DNA of 64,000 nt from Rhizobiaceae bacterium (GTDB lineage Bacteria > Pseudomonadota > Alphaproteobacteria > Rhizobiales > Rhizobiaceae), in assembly GCA_019635695.1 (NCBI GenBank), contig JAHBYZ010000007.1, forward strand, positions 1-64,000, given 5' to 3'. The notes under the pieces are model-generated. The model saw only the letters and a program-made list of their open reading frames with translations. It did no database searches and was not told the origin of the DNA. Both the position numbers and the translations under genes were made by a program. The first letter of the stretch is position 1. Every line of letters begins with the position of its first letter. Below are positions 37,797 through 46,867 of the stretch, piece after piece.

Positions 37797-38849
37797 TCAT
37801 TTCAGGCCGGCGCCGGCGATGCCGGTGGTGATGAAACGCTGCAGGAAGACGAAGACCAGCACCACCGGGATCATGGTGATGACGGTCATCGCCAGCAGGA
37901 AATGCCATTGCACGTTCGTCTCGCCGGCATAGGTGTTGAGCGCCACCTGCAGGGTGTAGAGTTCGCGCCGCGAAAGCACGATCAGCGGCCACAGGAAGTC
38001 GTTCCAGCGCCACACAACCGAGAAGATGGCGAGCACGGCGAGTGCCGGCGCGGTCAGCGGCAGGATGATGCGCCAGTAGATCTGCCACTCCGACGCCTTG
38101 TCCATGCGCGCCGCATCGATCAACTCGTCGGGGATGGTCAGCATGTATTGCCTGAGCATGAACACGCCGGTCGGCGTCGCCACAGTCGGCAGGATCACGC
38201 CCCAGAGCGAGTTGAACAGGCCCATTCCCGCGATCACCGAATAGAGCGGCACCAAGATCACCGAGAGCGGGATCATCAGCGTCGCCACGATCAGCACCAT
38301 GACGGTGGCGCGGCCGCGGAAATTGTATTTCGACAGCGCGAAAGCGGCCATCGAGTTGGTGATGAGCGTGATGATCGTCGCCATGACGGTGACGAACACC
38401 GAGTTCGACAGATAGCGGAACATGTCGAAGGCGAGGAACGGCTGGACGTAGTTTTCCGTCGCGAAGGACACGGTGCGCACCGGCGTGCGGTCCTTGATGT
38501 TGACGCGGATGATCTCGGCCGGGTTGGCGGGATCGACCATCTGCGCCACCGTGCCGACACGGCGCACCTCCGCAAACACCCTTACGCTGCCGTCCTCCAG
38601 CGTGACCTCGAAAAGCTGCAGCGGTTTGTCGTAGCCCTCCACCGTCACCTCGGCGGTGACGTAGGGAAGGATCGTCGGCGGGAATTCAGCGAGCGCGGCT
38701 GGCGTCTTGAACGACGAATTCACCAGCCAGATCGCCGGCCCGAACATCAGGACAAAACCGGCGACCAGCCAGAACCAGGTGAACAGGTCGGTCCAGTGCC
38801 AGCCGCGACCGCCTCGACGGCGGAAAACGAACTCGGTCGCGCGGCTCAT
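37797..38849 (-). CDS. Carbohydrate ABC transporter permease (MalG family) with enlarged periplasmic loop
   Basis: A 350-residue permease, longer than the usual 275-300. Between the first helix and the rest (about residues 55-150) lies an extra soluble segment rich in strands, for example TAEVTVEGYDKPLQLFEVTL and AEIIRVNIKDRTP. The EAA loop is DELIDAARMDKASEWQIYWRI. The extra segment should be periplasmic, where it may contact the binding protein or substrate. The ATG overlaps the upstream permease (ATGA). Confidence 0.92.
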   Translation of the reverse strand: MSRATEFVFRRRGGRGWHWTDLFTWFWLVAGFVLMFGPAIWLVNSSFKTPAALAEFPPTILPYVTAEVTVEGYDKPLQLFEVTLEDGSVRVFAEVRRVGTVAQMVDPANPAEIIRVNIKDRTPVRTVSFATENYVQPFLAFDMFRYLSNSVFVTVMATIITLITNSMAAFALSKYNFRGRATVMVLIVATLMIPLSVILVPLYSVIAGMGLFNSLWGVILPTVATPTGVFMLRQYMLTIPDELIDAARMDKASEWQIYWRIILPLTAPALAVLAIFSVVWRWNDFLWPLIVLSRRELYTLQVALNTYAGETNVQWHFLLAMTVITMIPVVLVFVFLQRFITTGIAGAGLK

Positions 38850-39871
38850 TTCTTGCCTCGCGCTTCGTTGCGGCGGCCGATGCCGAGTTGCAGCAGCGTC
38901 AGCACCACCAGCACGCCGCCCATGAGGATCGACGCGGCCGAGGCGAGGCCGGGATTGCGCAAATGCGAGGCGAAGCCGATCTCGTAGATGTACTGCGTCA
39001 GGTAGAGCGTCGCCGTGCCCGGCCCGCCGCCGGTCAGCACGTAGACCTCGTCGAATATCTGCACGGAGCGGATCAACACGAGTACGAGCACGACGATCAA
39101 GTTCGGCATCAGCAGCGGCAGCGTGATGCGCCAGAACATGCGCGCCGGCCGCGTGCCGTCCATTTCGGCGGCCTCGTAGAGGTCCTTCGGAATGGCCTGG
39201 AGACCGGCCAGCAGGATCAGCGCGTAGAAGCCGACATGCGCCCAGATCGACACGCCGACGGCCGCGGTGAAGGCCCAGCCGCGCTCGATCAGCCAGTTCA
39301 CCTGAGTGAGCCCGAGTTCGTAGAGGCCGAGATTGAGCAGGCCCTGCCGCTGCAGGATCCATTTCCAGATCAGGCCGACGACCACGGGCGACAGCAGCAC
39401 CGGGAAGAAGAAAACGGCGCGCCAGAAGCTGCGCGCCTTGAGTTCGCGGTTGAGCACCAGCGCCGTGACAAGCGCCACCACCACCATGAGGACGACCTGC
39501 ACGACGACGAAACCGGCCGTGTTCCAGACCGCGGTCCAGAACAGGTCTTCTGCGCAGCTCTTGGGGTCGAGGTAGTTCGAGCAGTCGAACAGACGCTCGT
39601 ACTGCGCCAACCCCACGAACGAACGGTCGCCGAGGAACAGCGCAGCACCCCCGGTGGTCGAGTAGACCAGATTCAGGACCAGCGGAAACAGAACGAAAAT
39701 GCCGAACACCAGCATGTTCGGCGCAAGGAAGAACACCGCCATGCCACCATAGCCGCCAACACGCTGGAGCGCGCGCAGCGGCGGATCGAACAGGCGCGCG
39801 AGCCAGCCGACCGGCGCCACGAGCATGGCGCCGGCCCTGCCGACAAGCGAGGCGTTCCTCGAAGTCTCCAC
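38846..39871 (-). CDS. Carbohydrate ABC transporter permease (MalF family)
   Basis: A 341-residue permease with six to seven hydrophobic helices and an EAA loop LYEAAEMDGTRPARMFWRIT. A GTG at 39871 is assumed; the Shine-Dalgarno is weak, and a later ATG at about residue 16 is possible. A periplasmic loop near CSNYLDPKSCAEDLF has two cysteines that could form a disulphide. It pairs with the adjacent MalG-type subunit. Confidence 0.9.
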   Translation of the reverse strand: METSRNASLVGRAGAMLVAPVGWLARLFDPPLRALQRVGGYGGMAVFFLAPNMLVFGIFVLFPLVLNLVYSTTGGAALFLGDRSFVGLAQYERLFDCSNYLDPKSCAEDLFWTAVWNTAGFVVVQVVLMVVVALVTALVLNRELKARSFWRAVFFFPVLLSPVVVGLIWKWILQRQGLLNLGLYELGLTQVNWLIERGWAFTAAVGVSIWAHVGFYALILLAGLQAIPKDLYEAAEMDGTRPARMFWRITLPLLMPNLIVVLVLVLIRSVQIFDEVYVLTGGGPGTATLYLTQYIYEIGFASHLRNPGLASAASILMGGVLVVLTLLQLGIGRRNEARGKK

Positions 39872-39895
39872 CCGAGGGGGTCTCCCGGGGCGCGG

Positions 39896-41155
39896 CTACT
39901 TGGCCGCCGCGACCTGGGCCTTGATGTCCTCGTCCATGCGCATGAAGGCATCGTCGATGGACATCTCGCCAGCCATCACCTGGCTGATGCGGGTGACCAG
40001 TACGCCGTAGACCGGAGTCGCCCACTTCCACGCCGGCAGTGCGTTGGCCGTCGGCAGCACCTGACCGGTCGCCTTGACGAAGGCGTCCAGCGCCGCCTTC
40101 ACGTTGGCGTCGTCCGACTTGAAGTCGATGGCGCCGGCCGCGACGCCCTTGTGGGCGGGCAGGAACAGCGTGCGCTCGGTGAATTCCTTCACCACCGCCT
40201 CGCTGGCGAAGTAGTCCATCACCTTGCCTACCTCGGCGGCGTTCTTGGTGTATTTGATGCCCACGAGCGCGGCACCGCCCGGCAGGCCGGAGCAGCCGGC
40301 TGGACCGCAGGGCGAACCCGTGGCGACCCAGTCGAAATTCTTGCCGATCTTGGTGGAGAGCGCCGCGATTTGCCAGCTGCCGGAATAGTAGAAGGCAACC
40401 TGCGCGTTGATGAAGTCCTCGATACCAGGGCGATAGGTCGTGCCCGCCGCAGAGACCCAGACTTCCTTGTTCATCAGGCCGGCCGCGGTCCAGTCGACCA
40501 GCTTCTTCGCAAAGGTCTTCACGCCCTCGTCAACCGGCGCGGGCTTGCCGTCGGCGCCGATGTAGTTGCCGCCATAGGAGGCGATAGGCGCCGAGATGCG
40601 GTGGCCGGAGCGGTCGATCACGAAGGCGGCGTTGAGCTGCTGACTCTCCTTGACCTTGGCGGCGGCCTCGACCCACTCGTCCCAGGTTGCGGTCGGGCCG
40701 GGCAGCGGCACGCCGGCCTGCTCGAACAGCGTCTTGTTGGCATAGCCGCCGGTCAGCGTCAGCTGCGTCATGAAGCCGGTGATGGCGTCGGAACCGTCGG
40801 GCCGCATCCAGTCGAACTGGTCGCCGAAGTTCTTCTCCCAGTAGGCGGCGTCGGCGATGTAGGGACGCAGGTCGAGCCAGTGCTGGGCGATGGTCTTCAG
40901 ATTCGTGACGCGGGCGATGTCCGGCCCGCGGCCGGCTTCCAGCTCGACAGGGAGCTGCTCCTGCACAACCTTGTAACCGACGTCATCGAGAATGACGTTG
41001 ATGCCGGGATTTGCCTTGTTGAAACGGTCGACAAGGTCCTTCATTACCTCGCCCTCGACGCCGTCGGTGTACCACATGATGCGCACGTCACCGGCCATCG
41101 CGGCGGTGGTGGACATCAGCGCCGCTGCGAAGGCGGCAAGCACTGTCTTCTTCAT
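39896..41155 (-). CDS. Extracellular solute-binding protein, family 1 (oligosaccharide ABC transporter)
   Basis: The 419-residue protein has a signal peptide (MKKTVLAAFAAALMS, cleavage after AMA-G) and typical features VRIMWYTDGVEGEVMKDL, AGRGPDIARVTNL and a late segment TERTLFLPAHKGVA. The start at 41155 has GGAGGAG seven bases upstream. It should bind the oligosaccharide handled by the GH105, KduI and 838-residue proteins. A pair of cysteines in SPCGPAGCSG may form a small disulphide loop. Confidence 0.93.
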   Translation of the reverse strand: MKKTVLAAFAAALMSTTAAMAGDVRIMWYTDGVEGEVMKDLVDRFNKANPGINVILDDVGYKVVQEQLPVELEAGRGPDIARVTNLKTIAQHWLDLRPYIADAAYWEKNFGDQFDWMRPDGSDAITGFMTQLTLTGGYANKTLFEQAGVPLPGPTATWDEWVEAAAKVKESQQLNAAFVIDRSGHRISAPIASYGGNYIGADGKPAPVDEGVKTFAKKLVDWTAAGLMNKEVWVSAAGTTYRPGIEDFINAQVAFYYSGSWQIAALSTKIGKNFDWVATGSPCGPAGCSGLPGGAALVGIKYTKNAAEVGKVMDYFASEAVVKEFTERTLFLPAHKGVAAGAIDFKSDDANVKAALDAFVKATGQVLPTANALPAWKWATPVYGVLVTRISQVMAGEMSIDDAFMRMDEDIKAQVAAAK

Positions 41156-41239
41156 TGTTCTACTCCTCCGTTGCGGCGATCGGGCCAACTCCCGAACGCC
41201 GTTGCTTCCCTCTTCCCAGAGCGCCGACGGCGCCCCTGC

Positions 41240-43756
41240 TCAGCCGGCGGCGTTACCGCGCGCGGGCAACAGCTCCGCGCGCCCCGCCACCGTCCATTCC
41301 TTCGGGTCGACGACACGACCCTCGGCCTCCACGCGGCCGTCCTTGTGGAATCGCACGACACCGTATTGCGGGTCCGTGACCTCCAGAAGACCGCCCTTTC
41401 CACGCTTCACCTCCAGCGTGGAAAACTGCTTCGCGAACGCCCCAAGCGTGCGCGCGGAACCGGCGCGCACGATCCACGCGGCCTTGCGGCCAGAGACGCG
41501 CAGCTCGTTGCCGGCGGTGGGCCCGCTCGCGACGAGCTCGAAGGACCGGTCCGCCTTCAGCATCGCCGTCGCGGCGCCGATGCGCATGAAGGCGCGGCCG
41601 CCATCCATTTTCGTCTCGTCGAAGGCCGAACGCGGGAACCAGCAATGGGTGAAGTCCGGTTGCTCCTCGTGGCAATCAAACAGCGCGACCGCCAGCCCGC
41701 GATACTGGTGCACCCGTGGGAGGGTGCCCGAGCCGCCCCAGTAGGACGGGCGGCCGTAGCCGGAGTGGATCGTCTCGCCGGGGTGGTTCACCCAGACCTG
41801 CGCGTCAGGGTTTTGTCCGAGCCGCAGATGCAGCACCGTCTCCTGGTATCCCCACTCGTCCCAGCGGTATTTCGCCGCCGTGCCGAGCGCGCAGTCGCGG
41901 GTCTTGTAATGGTAGAGCTTTGCGATGCGGTCCTGCCCCTGGGCAAACACCCATTCCTGCCCGCCGGCCCTGGCGAAATTGGCGATGCCTTCCAGCTTCG
42001 CCGGCACCTTCAGGCCGTGGTCGCGCAGGCAGATCGCCAACTGCGGCAGCGCGTGGAAGCGCATGCCGTAATTGCCCTTGCCCCACAGCATGCGAGCCAT
42101 GCCGGACAGCTCCAGCGAGCGTGAGGCGCGCAGCGTGTGCTCGTAGGAGCGCCCCTGCGCGCCGGTGAGGATGCCGTGATGAGCGGAGCGGGCGACAACC
42201 TCGAGCAGCCGCAGGATCGCCCTGCCGGCGCGCTTGCGCACATCCGCGTGCGGGGCCAGCGCGTAGAGGATGGTCAGGCCCTTCAGGTCGATTGGGAAAT
42301 AGGGAGCCGAGTTGAACTCAGCCATCTCCCACTTCTCGAAATGGTCGAGCCAGCCGCGCACGCGCGCCAGGCCCACCGCCGACTGCTCCTTGCCCTTGCG
42401 CTTCGAGCGCACGAAGGTCGCGTCGGGCATGAAGTGCCCGGCGAGGTAAGTGGCCGTGTGGAACAGCAGCGCATGGTTTTCCGAGAAATACCACTGAACG
42501 TCGTTGCCCGGCTCGTCCATCCAGAAGCGGTAGTTCAGCGTCGCGGCGTCGATCCGCTTGCGCATGGCGGGCGCAATCGCGCCGCCGTAAGCGTGCCGCG
42601 CCCACAGCAGCGGCACGAGTATGAAGTCGGCGCAGTCGTGGCAGTCCTCGATGGCCGGCAGCGCGCCGGTGATCATCGCATCCGTCGCCTTGCCTCCGCG
42701 ACCTGTCGCCAGCCGTGCCAGCGCGCGCACCGTGTCGCTCTCGGCGTGGTTCGATACCTCTTCCAGCGCCTCGGCGATGCGCTTCTCCAGCGTGGCAGGT
42801 GCGCTGCCCTGCCGCTCGGCATGGCAGATCTCGACGCCGAACACGCGGCTGACGGCGAAACCGCCGGCGGAGAGCGTCACCTTGAAGTGGCGGAAATCGG
42901 GTGGCAGGTCCTGAGTCGCCGCCACCGGCATGCGCGTGCCGCCCTTCTTCAGCTTCAGCTTGAAACTGGTCGGCTTCTCGATCGACATGAAGTCGCCTTC
43001 GACGACGATCTTCACGTCGGCCGCAACCTGCAGCGGCGCGTCGGTGACCAGCGCCACTTCGCCGCCGCCATAGGTGGGCTTCTCGAAGCGCATGGCGTCC
43101 AGCGCGGCCTCCATCGCCGCGGCGACTGCGCCGTCGACTTCGGTGGGCAGTGCGTGCTCGACCTGCGGGCCATCGAGATAGTCGAGCTGGAAATAGTAGC
43201 GCGCGTCGCGCTCGGCGAGGTCGTCGAACCACAGCCGGATGTCGTTGGCGCCCTTCGCCAACTTCACATCGAATTCTTGGCTCGTTTCAAGGTTGCGGCC
43301 GTAAGGCGCCATCCAGCCGGCTTCGGCGCCGTTGATCCAAAGCACCGCGCCGCCGCAGGTGCGCAGACGCAGCTTCGCCTTGCCGGCCTTGGCCGCCGAG
43401 ATCACCGTGCGCGCCCAGGTGCCGATCACGGTCGGGCGGAACCAGAAGCCGGAGAGGTCGACGCGCGGCGAGGCGAAGGGCAGCCACACGCGCGCCGCCG
43501 CGAATTCGCCGACGACCTGCGGGCGCTTGCCGCGCCGCTCGGCCGCGAACTCGGTGCGGCAGGGGTATTCGTGCGGAATGAAATTCTTGTGCTTGGTCAG
43601 GAAGAAGAAGGGGTCCATTTCCCCCTTCATCGGCTGGTCGGCAACGTCGTAGCGCGTCTCATGCGTGGTGCCGAGCCGCCAGTAGACGACCGGGCCGCCG
43701 GCCGCGATCGGCCGCCGCAGCGCGTGATGGCCGGCTATTTCGACGGGCGCGTTCAT
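41240..43756 (-). CDS. Uncharacterised 838-residue protein, possible cytosolic glycoside hydrolase or polysaccharide lyase
   Basis: No named family is assigned. Three parts can be seen. Residues about 1-200 look like a glycosidase-type jelly roll (LWINGAEAGWM, FDVKLAKGANDIRLWFDDL). Residues about 200-320 form a further beta region. From about 330 to 700 there is an all-helical segment with aromatic motifs WYFSENHALLFHTATYLAG, YEHTLRASRSLELSGM and YRWDEWGYQETVLH, as expected of an alpha/alpha toroid. The rest is a C-terminal beta-sandwich. This layout recalls families such as heparinase-like lyases or GH families with toroid folds (GH154 is one guess). It lacks a signal peptide, so it should act on imported oligosaccharides. 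It overlaps kduI by ATGA. Confidence 0.7.
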   Translation of the reverse strand: MNAPVEIAGHHALRRPIAAGGPVVYWRLGTTHETRYDVADQPMKGEMDPFFFLTKHKNFIPHEYPCRTEFAAERRGKRPQVVGEFAAARVWLPFASPRVDLSGFWFRPTVIGTWARTVISAAKAGKAKLRLRTCGGAVLWINGAEAGWMAPYGRNLETSQEFDVKLAKGANDIRLWFDDLAERDARYYFQLDYLDGPQVEHALPTEVDGAVAAAMEAALDAMRFEKPTYGGGEVALVTDAPLQVAADVKIVVEGDFMSIEKPTSFKLKLKKGGTRMPVAATQDLPPDFRHFKVTLSAGGFAVSRVFGVEICHAERQGSAPATLEKRIAEALEEVSNHAESDTVRALARLATGRGGKATDAMITGALPAIEDCHDCADFILVPLLWARHAYGGAIAPAMRKRIDAATLNYRFWMDEPGNDVQWYFSENHALLFHTATYLAGHFMPDATFVRSKRKGKEQSAVGLARVRGWLDHFEKWEMAEFNSAPYFPIDLKGLTILYALAPHADVRKRAGRAILRLLEVVARSAHHGILTGAQGRSYEHTLRASRSLELSGMARMLWGKGNYGMRFHALPQLAICLRDHGLKVPAKLEGIANFARAGGQEWVFAQGQDRIAKLYHYKTRDCALGTAAKYRWDEWGYQETVLHLRLGQNPDAQVWVNHPGETIHSGYGRPSYWGGSGTLPRVHQYRGLAVALFDCHEEQPDFTHCWFPRSAFDETKMDGGRAFMRIGAATAMLKADRSFELVASGPTAGNELRVSGRKAAWIVRAGSARTLGAFAKQFSTLEVKRGKGGLLEVTDPQYGVVRFHKDGRVEAEGRVVDPKEWTVAGRAELLPARGNAAG

Positions 43757-44595
43757 CTGAGTTCCGCCACCTTGACCGGCGCCACGTCGTTGTATGCCTG
43801 ATTTTCGCCGGTCATACCCCACACGAAGGCGTATGGACCGGTGCCCGAGCCCATGTGGATCGACCACGCCGGCGAGATCACACAGTCGCCGTCGGCGACG
43901 ATCAGGCTGCGCGTCTCGTCGGGGCGCCCCATCAGGTGGATGACGCGGTCGTCCGGCGCGAGGTCGAAATAGCAGTAGGCTTCCATGCGCCGCTCGTGCA
44001 GGTGCGGCGGCATAGTGTTCCACACGCTGCCCGGCGCGAGGTCGGTGATGCCCATCAGGAGCAGGCAGGACGGCGTCACCTCGGGGTGGATGTACATGCG
44101 CAACGTGCGCTTGTTGGCGCGCTTCTCCTCGCCGAGTTCCAAAGGCTTCGACTGCGCCTTCGTGACGAGCCGGTGCGGGATATCGGCGCCGGCCGGAACC
44201 GAATTGATGTAGAAGCGGGCGGGCTTCTTCGCATCGTCCGACGACAGTTCAACCGCCTTCGCCCCGCGCCCGACATACAGCACGTCGCGCGGGCCGAGCG
44301 CGAAGCGCTCGCCGTCCACCACGACCGCGCCCGCTCCGCCGAGATTGGCGATGCCCATCTCGCGCGCGTCGAGGAAATGCGGTGTGCCGACCGCCTCCCC
44401 GCCGCCAAAGGGGAGCGGGCGCGTCGTGGGGACGGCACCCCCGAGGATCATGCGGTCCACATGCGTGTAGACGAATTCGATCGCGCCGGCCGTGAAGAGA
44501 CCTTCGACCAGGAACTCGGCGCGCAGCCGCGCCGTGTCCATGCCTGGAATGTCGGCCGGCGAGGCGCCGTAGATGACGCGCATGGGAGCCGTCAT
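43753..44595 (-). CDS. kduI: 5-dehydro-4-deoxy-D-glucuronate isomerase
   Basis: The 280-residue cupin matches KduI in length and sequence: VDRMILGGAVPT, GTPHFLDAREMGIANLGG, the metal-binding cluster PPHLHERRMEAYCYF (two His and Glu) and SIHMGSGTGPYAFVWGM near the C-terminus. It converts 5-keto-4-deoxyuronate, released from unsaturated uronates, to 2,5-diketo-3-deoxygluconate. It overlaps both neighbours by ATGA, and pairs with the GH105 hydrolase that produces its substrate. No kduD lies in this operon. Confidence 0.96.
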   Translation of the reverse strand: MTAPMRVIYGASPADIPGMDTARLRAEFLVEGLFTAGAIEFVYTHVDRMILGGAVPTTRPLPFGGGEAVGTPHFLDAREMGIANLGGAGAVVVDGERFALGPRDVLYVGRGAKAVELSSDDAKKPARFYINSVPAGADIPHRLVTKAQSKPLELGEEKRANKRTLRMYIHPEVTPSCLLLMGITDLAPGSVWNTMPPHLHERRMEAYCYFDLAPDDRVIHLMGRPDETRSLIVADGDCVISPAWSIHMGSGTGPYAFVWGMTGENQAYNDVAPVKVAELR

Positions 44596-45692
44596 GCCGC
44601 CTCCCCCACCGCCTGCGCATGGATCAGCCCCTCGGTCAGGCAGATGATCGCCAGCGCCTGCCCGTAGCCCGTGGGCTGGATCGGGATGTCGCGGTAGTGC
44701 TGCAAGTCGTGGCCCATGCGCGTGCCGTAGGACACGTTGGCAAGCACGCCGTCCGGCCCGATATTGGCGATCACCGCGTCGAGCGCGCGGCGGCCCGCCG
44801 CTCCGCATTCCTTCGGGCCGAGGCCCAGCCGCGCCGCCTTCATCAGCCCGTAGCCGAAACCTGCCGTGGCCGAGAGCTCCTCGTAGGAGGACGGGTCGTC
44901 GAGCAGAGTATGCCACGCGCCGGATGCCGCCTGCAGCTTGAGCAGCGTCTCCACCTGCGCCTCGAACACGCCGAGGAGGAATTTTTCCACCGGTTCCGGC
45001 ACGCCGCCCATCTCGATCAGGTCGAGGATGCACACAGTGACCCAGGCATTGCCGCGCGCCCACAGGGCGCGCGCGAAGTTGTGCCGGCCTGCGAACGTCC
45101 AGCCATGGAACCACAGCCCGGTCTTGGTGTCGGCCAGGAAGCGCGTGTGGACCAGGAACTGCCTAACTGCCTCGTCGACATAGTCCTGCCGGCCGGCGGC
45201 GCGCCCGTAGGCGGCGAGGAACAGCGCGGCCATGAACAGCGTATCGTCCCACAATTCGTCGTCGTTGACCTTGTCCGACACGTCGTGCTGGAAGCCGCCT
45301 TCGGGCGTGCGCGGCATGTCGCGCACCGCGCGCTCGGCCCAGTCGGCCAGCGGCTTTTCCCAGCGCGGATCGCGCGTCTCGGCCCACAGGATCGACAGCG
45401 CAAGCATCGGCGCGGTCGTGTTGATGTTCATCTTCGGAAGGCCCGCGGCAAGCCGGCTTGCATACCAGTCCTCGAGCGTCTCCAGCAGGCGCGGATCGCG
45501 GTTGTGCTGCCACAACCGCACCAGCCCGTAGAGTCCCACACCCTGCGGCCATTCCCATGAATCGAAGCTGATGTAGTCGCCCGCGCTGCCGTCGAGATTG
45601 GGCTCGTCGTAGCGGCCCTCGTCGCGCAGCCCGATCAACCCGGACACGAGCCGATCCAACAGACTGCCGATCTGGCGCCCCGACTTCGCCAC
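44592..45692 (-). CDS. Unsaturated uronyl hydrolase, glycoside hydrolase family 88/105
   Basis: The 366-residue alpha/alpha toroid has GH105 features: FDSWEWPQGVGLYGL, MNINTTAPML, the catalytic-Asp region ELWDDTLFMAALF, DTKTGLWFHGW and ARGNAWVTV. Such enzymes remove the 4,5-unsaturated uronic acid from the non-reducing end of oligosaccharides released by lyases. A GTG at 45692 is proposed because GGAGGAG directly precedes it; an ATG at 45731 lacks a ribosome site. It has no signal peptide, so it should act in the cytoplasm after import. As the first gene of the operon it lies beside the divergent LacI regulator. Confidence 0.9.
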   Translation of the reverse strand: MAKSGRQIGSLLDRLVSGLIGLRDEGRYDEPNLDGSAGDYISFDSWEWPQGVGLYGLVRLWQHNRDPRLLETLEDWYASRLAAGLPKMNINTTAPMLALSILWAETRDPRWEKPLADWAERAVRDMPRTPEGGFQHDVSDKVNDDELWDDTLFMAALFLAAYGRAAGRQDYVDEAVRQFLVHTRFLADTKTGLWFHGWTFAGRHNFARALWARGNAWVTVCILDLIEMGGVPEPVEKFLLGVFEAQVETLLKLQAASGAWHTLLDDPSSYEELSATAGFGYGLMKAARLGLGPKECGAAGRRALDAVIANIGPDGVLANVSYGTRMGHDLQHYRDIPIQPTGYGQALAIICLTEGLIHAQAVGEAA

Positions 45693-45706
45693 GGCTCCTC
45701 CACGAG

Positions 45707-45754
45707 TTTGGCGCAAAGACGGGGTCAGCATCCACACTGCAAATACTTGCGCAA
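45707..45754. promoter_or_regulatory. Candidate LacI-family operators between the uronate operon and lacI-type gene
   Basis: TTGCGCAA (45747-45754) is a perfect palindrome with a central CG as in many LacI-family sites. A similar element, TTTGGCGCAAA (45707-45717), lies about 38 bp away. Both sit in the 80-bp divergent spacer, the second just upstream of the GH105 start, so a repressor there could block the operon and autoregulate. Confidence 0.5.
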
Positions 45755-45773
45755 TCTGAAATTTTTTTGCAGA

Positions 45774-46844
45774 ATGAAGACGACCGACGTGGGGGCAATC
45801 ATGGCTGCGCCGAGGGGCGGAAAGCGCGGCGCGCCGAGCAGGCGCGTGCGGCTCGAAGATGTGGCCGAACGCTGCGGCGTGTCGGTGAGCACCGCCTCGC
45901 GCGCGCTCGCCGGAAAGGGCGTGCGCGCCGACCTTCGGGCGAAAATCCTCGATGCGGCAAAGACGCTGAACTACAAGTTTCCGGCCTCGATCGCCGGCCG
46001 CAAGGTGATGCTGGCGGCGAGCAGCGCGGCCATGGTCGACCATGTGCGCAACCAGTTCACCTCGTATGTGCTGGAGGGGCTGAGCGACCGCGCCAGGGCG
46101 CTGGGCGTCGAACTTGTCTCGCGGCCGATCGCCAGCGCCGACGACGAGGTGGCGATGCTGGGTGAGGCCGAGGCCGACCCCGCGGTCGCGGGATGCCTGT
46201 TCCTCACCCTCGACGACGAAAGCTTCCTCACGCTTGCCAGCGATTTCGCCAAGCCGATCGTGCTGGTCAACGGTGATGACCCGTGGATGAAGCATTCGAG
46301 CGTGACGCCGTGCAATCGCTCGGCGGCGCGGCTCGCGACCGAGCACCTGCTCGACCTCGGGCACCAGCGCGTGCTGTTCCTGATGCGGCGCGGGCGGCGC
46401 ACCATCGAACGCCGCTTCGAAGGCTGGCAGGATGCGCTGCGCGCCCGCGGCTTCATCAGCACGGCGTCGCTGGTCGAGGAAGTGAACGACTGGCTGCCGG
46501 AACTCGCGGCGGCCGCCATGCGCGACCGCATCGAGCGCCAGGGGCTCGACTTCACCGCCGTGCTTGCGGCCGGCGACAGCCTTGCGGTCGGCGCGATGCT
46601 GGGCATCGAGGCCGCCGGCTACAAGGTGCCCACTGACGTGTCGGTCATGGGCATGGACGACCTGCCGCAGGCCGCGCTTCACAACCCGCCGCTGACGACG
46701 ATGCACATACCCATGCGCGAGATCGGCGCGGCCTCGCTCGACCTTCTGCTCGACGACCTCGACGGCATGGACCTGCCGCCCCGGCGCGTCGAATTCGCCT
46801 GCCATCTCGTGCAAAGAAGATCGACCGCGGCACGTCGCACCTGA
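45774..46844 (+). CDS. LacI-family transcriptional regulator
   Basis: The 356-residue regulator has the LacI headpiece VRLEDVAERCGVSVSTASRAL with hinge helix (FPASIAGRK) and a periplasmic-binding-like effector domain (CLFLTLDDES, HLLDLGHQRVLFLMRRG, VSVMGMDDLPQAAL). The start is uncertain: the ATG at 45774 has no Shine-Dalgarno, whereas one at 45801 follows GGGGG. It diverges from the GH105/kduI/importer operon and is its likely repressor, with a uronate breakdown product as the probable inducer. Confidence 0.92.
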   Translation: MKTTDVGAIMAAPRGGKRGAPSRRVRLEDVAERCGVSVSTASRALAGKGVRADLRAKILDAAKTLNYKFPASIAGRKVMLAASSAAMVDHVRNQFTSYVLEGLSDRARALGVELVSRPIASADDEVAMLGEAEADPAVAGCLFLTLDDESFLTLASDFAKPIVLVNGDDPWMKHSSVTPCNRSAARLATEHLLDLGHQRVLFLMRRGRRTIERRFEGWQDALRARGFISTASLVEEVNDWLPELAAAAMRDRIERQGLDFTAVLAAGDSLAVGAMLGIEAAGYKVPTDVSVMGMDDLPQAALHNPPLTTMHIPMREIGAASLDLLLDDLDGMDLPPRRVEFACHLVQRRSTAARRT

Positions 46845-46867
46845 TCGCAGGATCGGCGCGCTCACGG

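Noticed and set aside
38888-42124. A 1078-codon open frame on the plus strand
   Set aside because: It lies antisense to the permease, binding-protein and 838-residue genes. It reads as His/Arg/Gln-rich low-complexity sequence, a normal by-product of high GC and codon bias. The same applies to long antisense frames at 191-2188, 8264-10267, 15005-16873 and 42137-43801.
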